From: Branchiostoma floridae
Lineage: Eukaryota; Chordata; Leptocardii; Amphioxiformes; Branchiostomatidae
Length of the DNA: 64,000 nt
Reading direction: 5' to 3'
Assembly: GCF_000003815.2 (NCBI RefSeq)
Contig: NC_049986.1
Span: 21,773,923 to 21,837,922, forward strand
Shown here one piece after another: positions 63,401 through 64,000 of the stretch; position 1 is the first letter of the stretch; each line of letters starts with the position of its first letter. The notes beneath the pieces are model-generated. The model was not told the DNA's origin. It did not search any database and saw only the letters and a list, made by a program, of their open reading frames with translations. The translations under genes were made by a program, and so were the position numbers.

Positions 63401-63920
63401 GGATAACTTCGCAAACTACCATAGAAAACGTCATTACGTCGTGTAATAGTTTACTAATGAAATCGAGATGCGGAAAGATGACAAATCTCACGTATATTAC
63501 ACCACACGAGAAAGACACACAAAACGCCGGGACATGTTAATGCAGTACCTGCAGCATGAAGCTGCAATTGAATATTGATTTTAAACGCTGACTTATTCAT
63601 GTCTACCAACAGTAAAATATAACGTGACAAATCTGTTTTGTTAACTCCAACTTTTACTTCTTTCCTCCAACTGAACGAGATCCTCAATAACAAAAAAGCA
63701 TGCAACTTAAAGTTTGTAAAAGGTCCGACGTTTCGGACGTTATCGCCCACTGACGTTTTGTCAAGTGGGTGCAAAAACTGGTTCCGCATGTTTATTTGAT
63801 CATGAAACAAATGCGATATGTGCTGATTTTCTTACAGGAAAATCACACAGGCCCTATTGGAATAAAAGGGGTAAAAAATAACATAAAACTAGAAAGACAA
63901 CAAGACATAGCGTGTCTTAG
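63401..63920 (-). other. Spacer at right edge
   Basis: It contains a degraded 3' element (CATTAGTAAACTATTAC near 63450) and a promoter-core trace (GGTGCAAAAACTGGTTCCG near 63770). No finger sequence is seen. Confidence 0.4.
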
Positions 63921-63926
63921 TTTATT
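63921..63926 (-). terminator. Poly(A) signal of the next ZF gene (outside window)
   Basis: AATAAA on minus in TTCAATAAACTAAGACACG with TTGTTGTCTTTC downstream. Its coding exon should lie beyond position 64000. Confidence 0.6.
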
Positions 63927-64000
63927 GAAGAAATTGAGAAAGTTATACAAATCACTAGCAGCTTACAGCATATGGAGTGCAGACAAGCTGCAAATCTCTA

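Noticed and set aside
1-64000. tRNA and rRNA genes
   Set aside because: Nothing with convincing A/B boxes plus cloverleaf, or conserved rRNA blocks, was noticed; no call made without a covariance search.

Overview
The window looks like draft-assembly DNA from an animal, most likely a lancelet (Branchiostoma). The reasons are intron-containing genes with AATAAA poly(A) signals, a large local family of one-exon C2H2 zinc-finger proteins, and many degraded CR1-like, RTE-like, Harbinger-like and hAT-like elements. One 100-base run of N lies at 11410-11509. The species call is inference. Almost everything here is a single gene family, numbered ZF1 to ZF17 below in map order.

Layout. ZF1 and ZF2 are on the plus strand (1-6600). 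They converge on a long head-to-tail minus-strand array, ZF3 to ZF17 (6945-63350), and the window ends inside the 3' end of a further minus-strand gene. Each intact unit has the same plan. A non-coding first exon ends in TCG|GTAAGTA and is followed by one intron of about 0.3-1.9 kb. A single exon then carries a short leader ([20 protein letters not shown] type) and 6-12 tandem fingers joined by TGEKPY linkers. The 3' UTR ends in a conserved CTCAATAAACTAAGA element with TTTTGTTGTCTTTC downstream. No KRAB, SCAN or BTB effector domain is visible, so the products are best described as multi-finger nuclear DNA-binding proteins of unknown target.

Regulation. The first exons sit in a recurrent promoter cassette: a TATA box, AACCGGTT about 20-28 bp upstream, a CTTTGTTT-type (SOX-like) site, and an octamer ATGCAAAT about 79-96 bp upstream of TATA. 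In a 'long' class there is a further block with a CCAAT-type site, AAATGGCGGG (YY1-like), TTCCGG (ETS-like) and an AGGTCA half-site. Several cassettes have no gene attached (15.5 kb, 31.6/32.5 kb, 51.8 kb), and one is fused directly into fingers (63.2 kb).

Evolution. Two segmental duplications dominate. SD1 pairs 9588-16088 with 25199-32900 and gives ZF4/ZF8. SD2 is a tandem pair, 34886-42235 and 42452-49435, and gives ZF10+ZF11 / ZF12+ZF13. After duplication the copies changed by insertions (a 288-bp RTE fragment with a 10-bp target duplication, a Harbinger-like element in a TATA box), a clean 34-bp inversion, a 45-bp minisatellite expansion in a 3' UTR, and helix substitutions in fingers. 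Decay is visible as frameshifts shared by paralogues, finger fossils in 3' UTRs, lost cysteines, a lost octamer and a broken splice donor. The window is a snapshot of birth, shuffling and death in a zinc-finger cluster.
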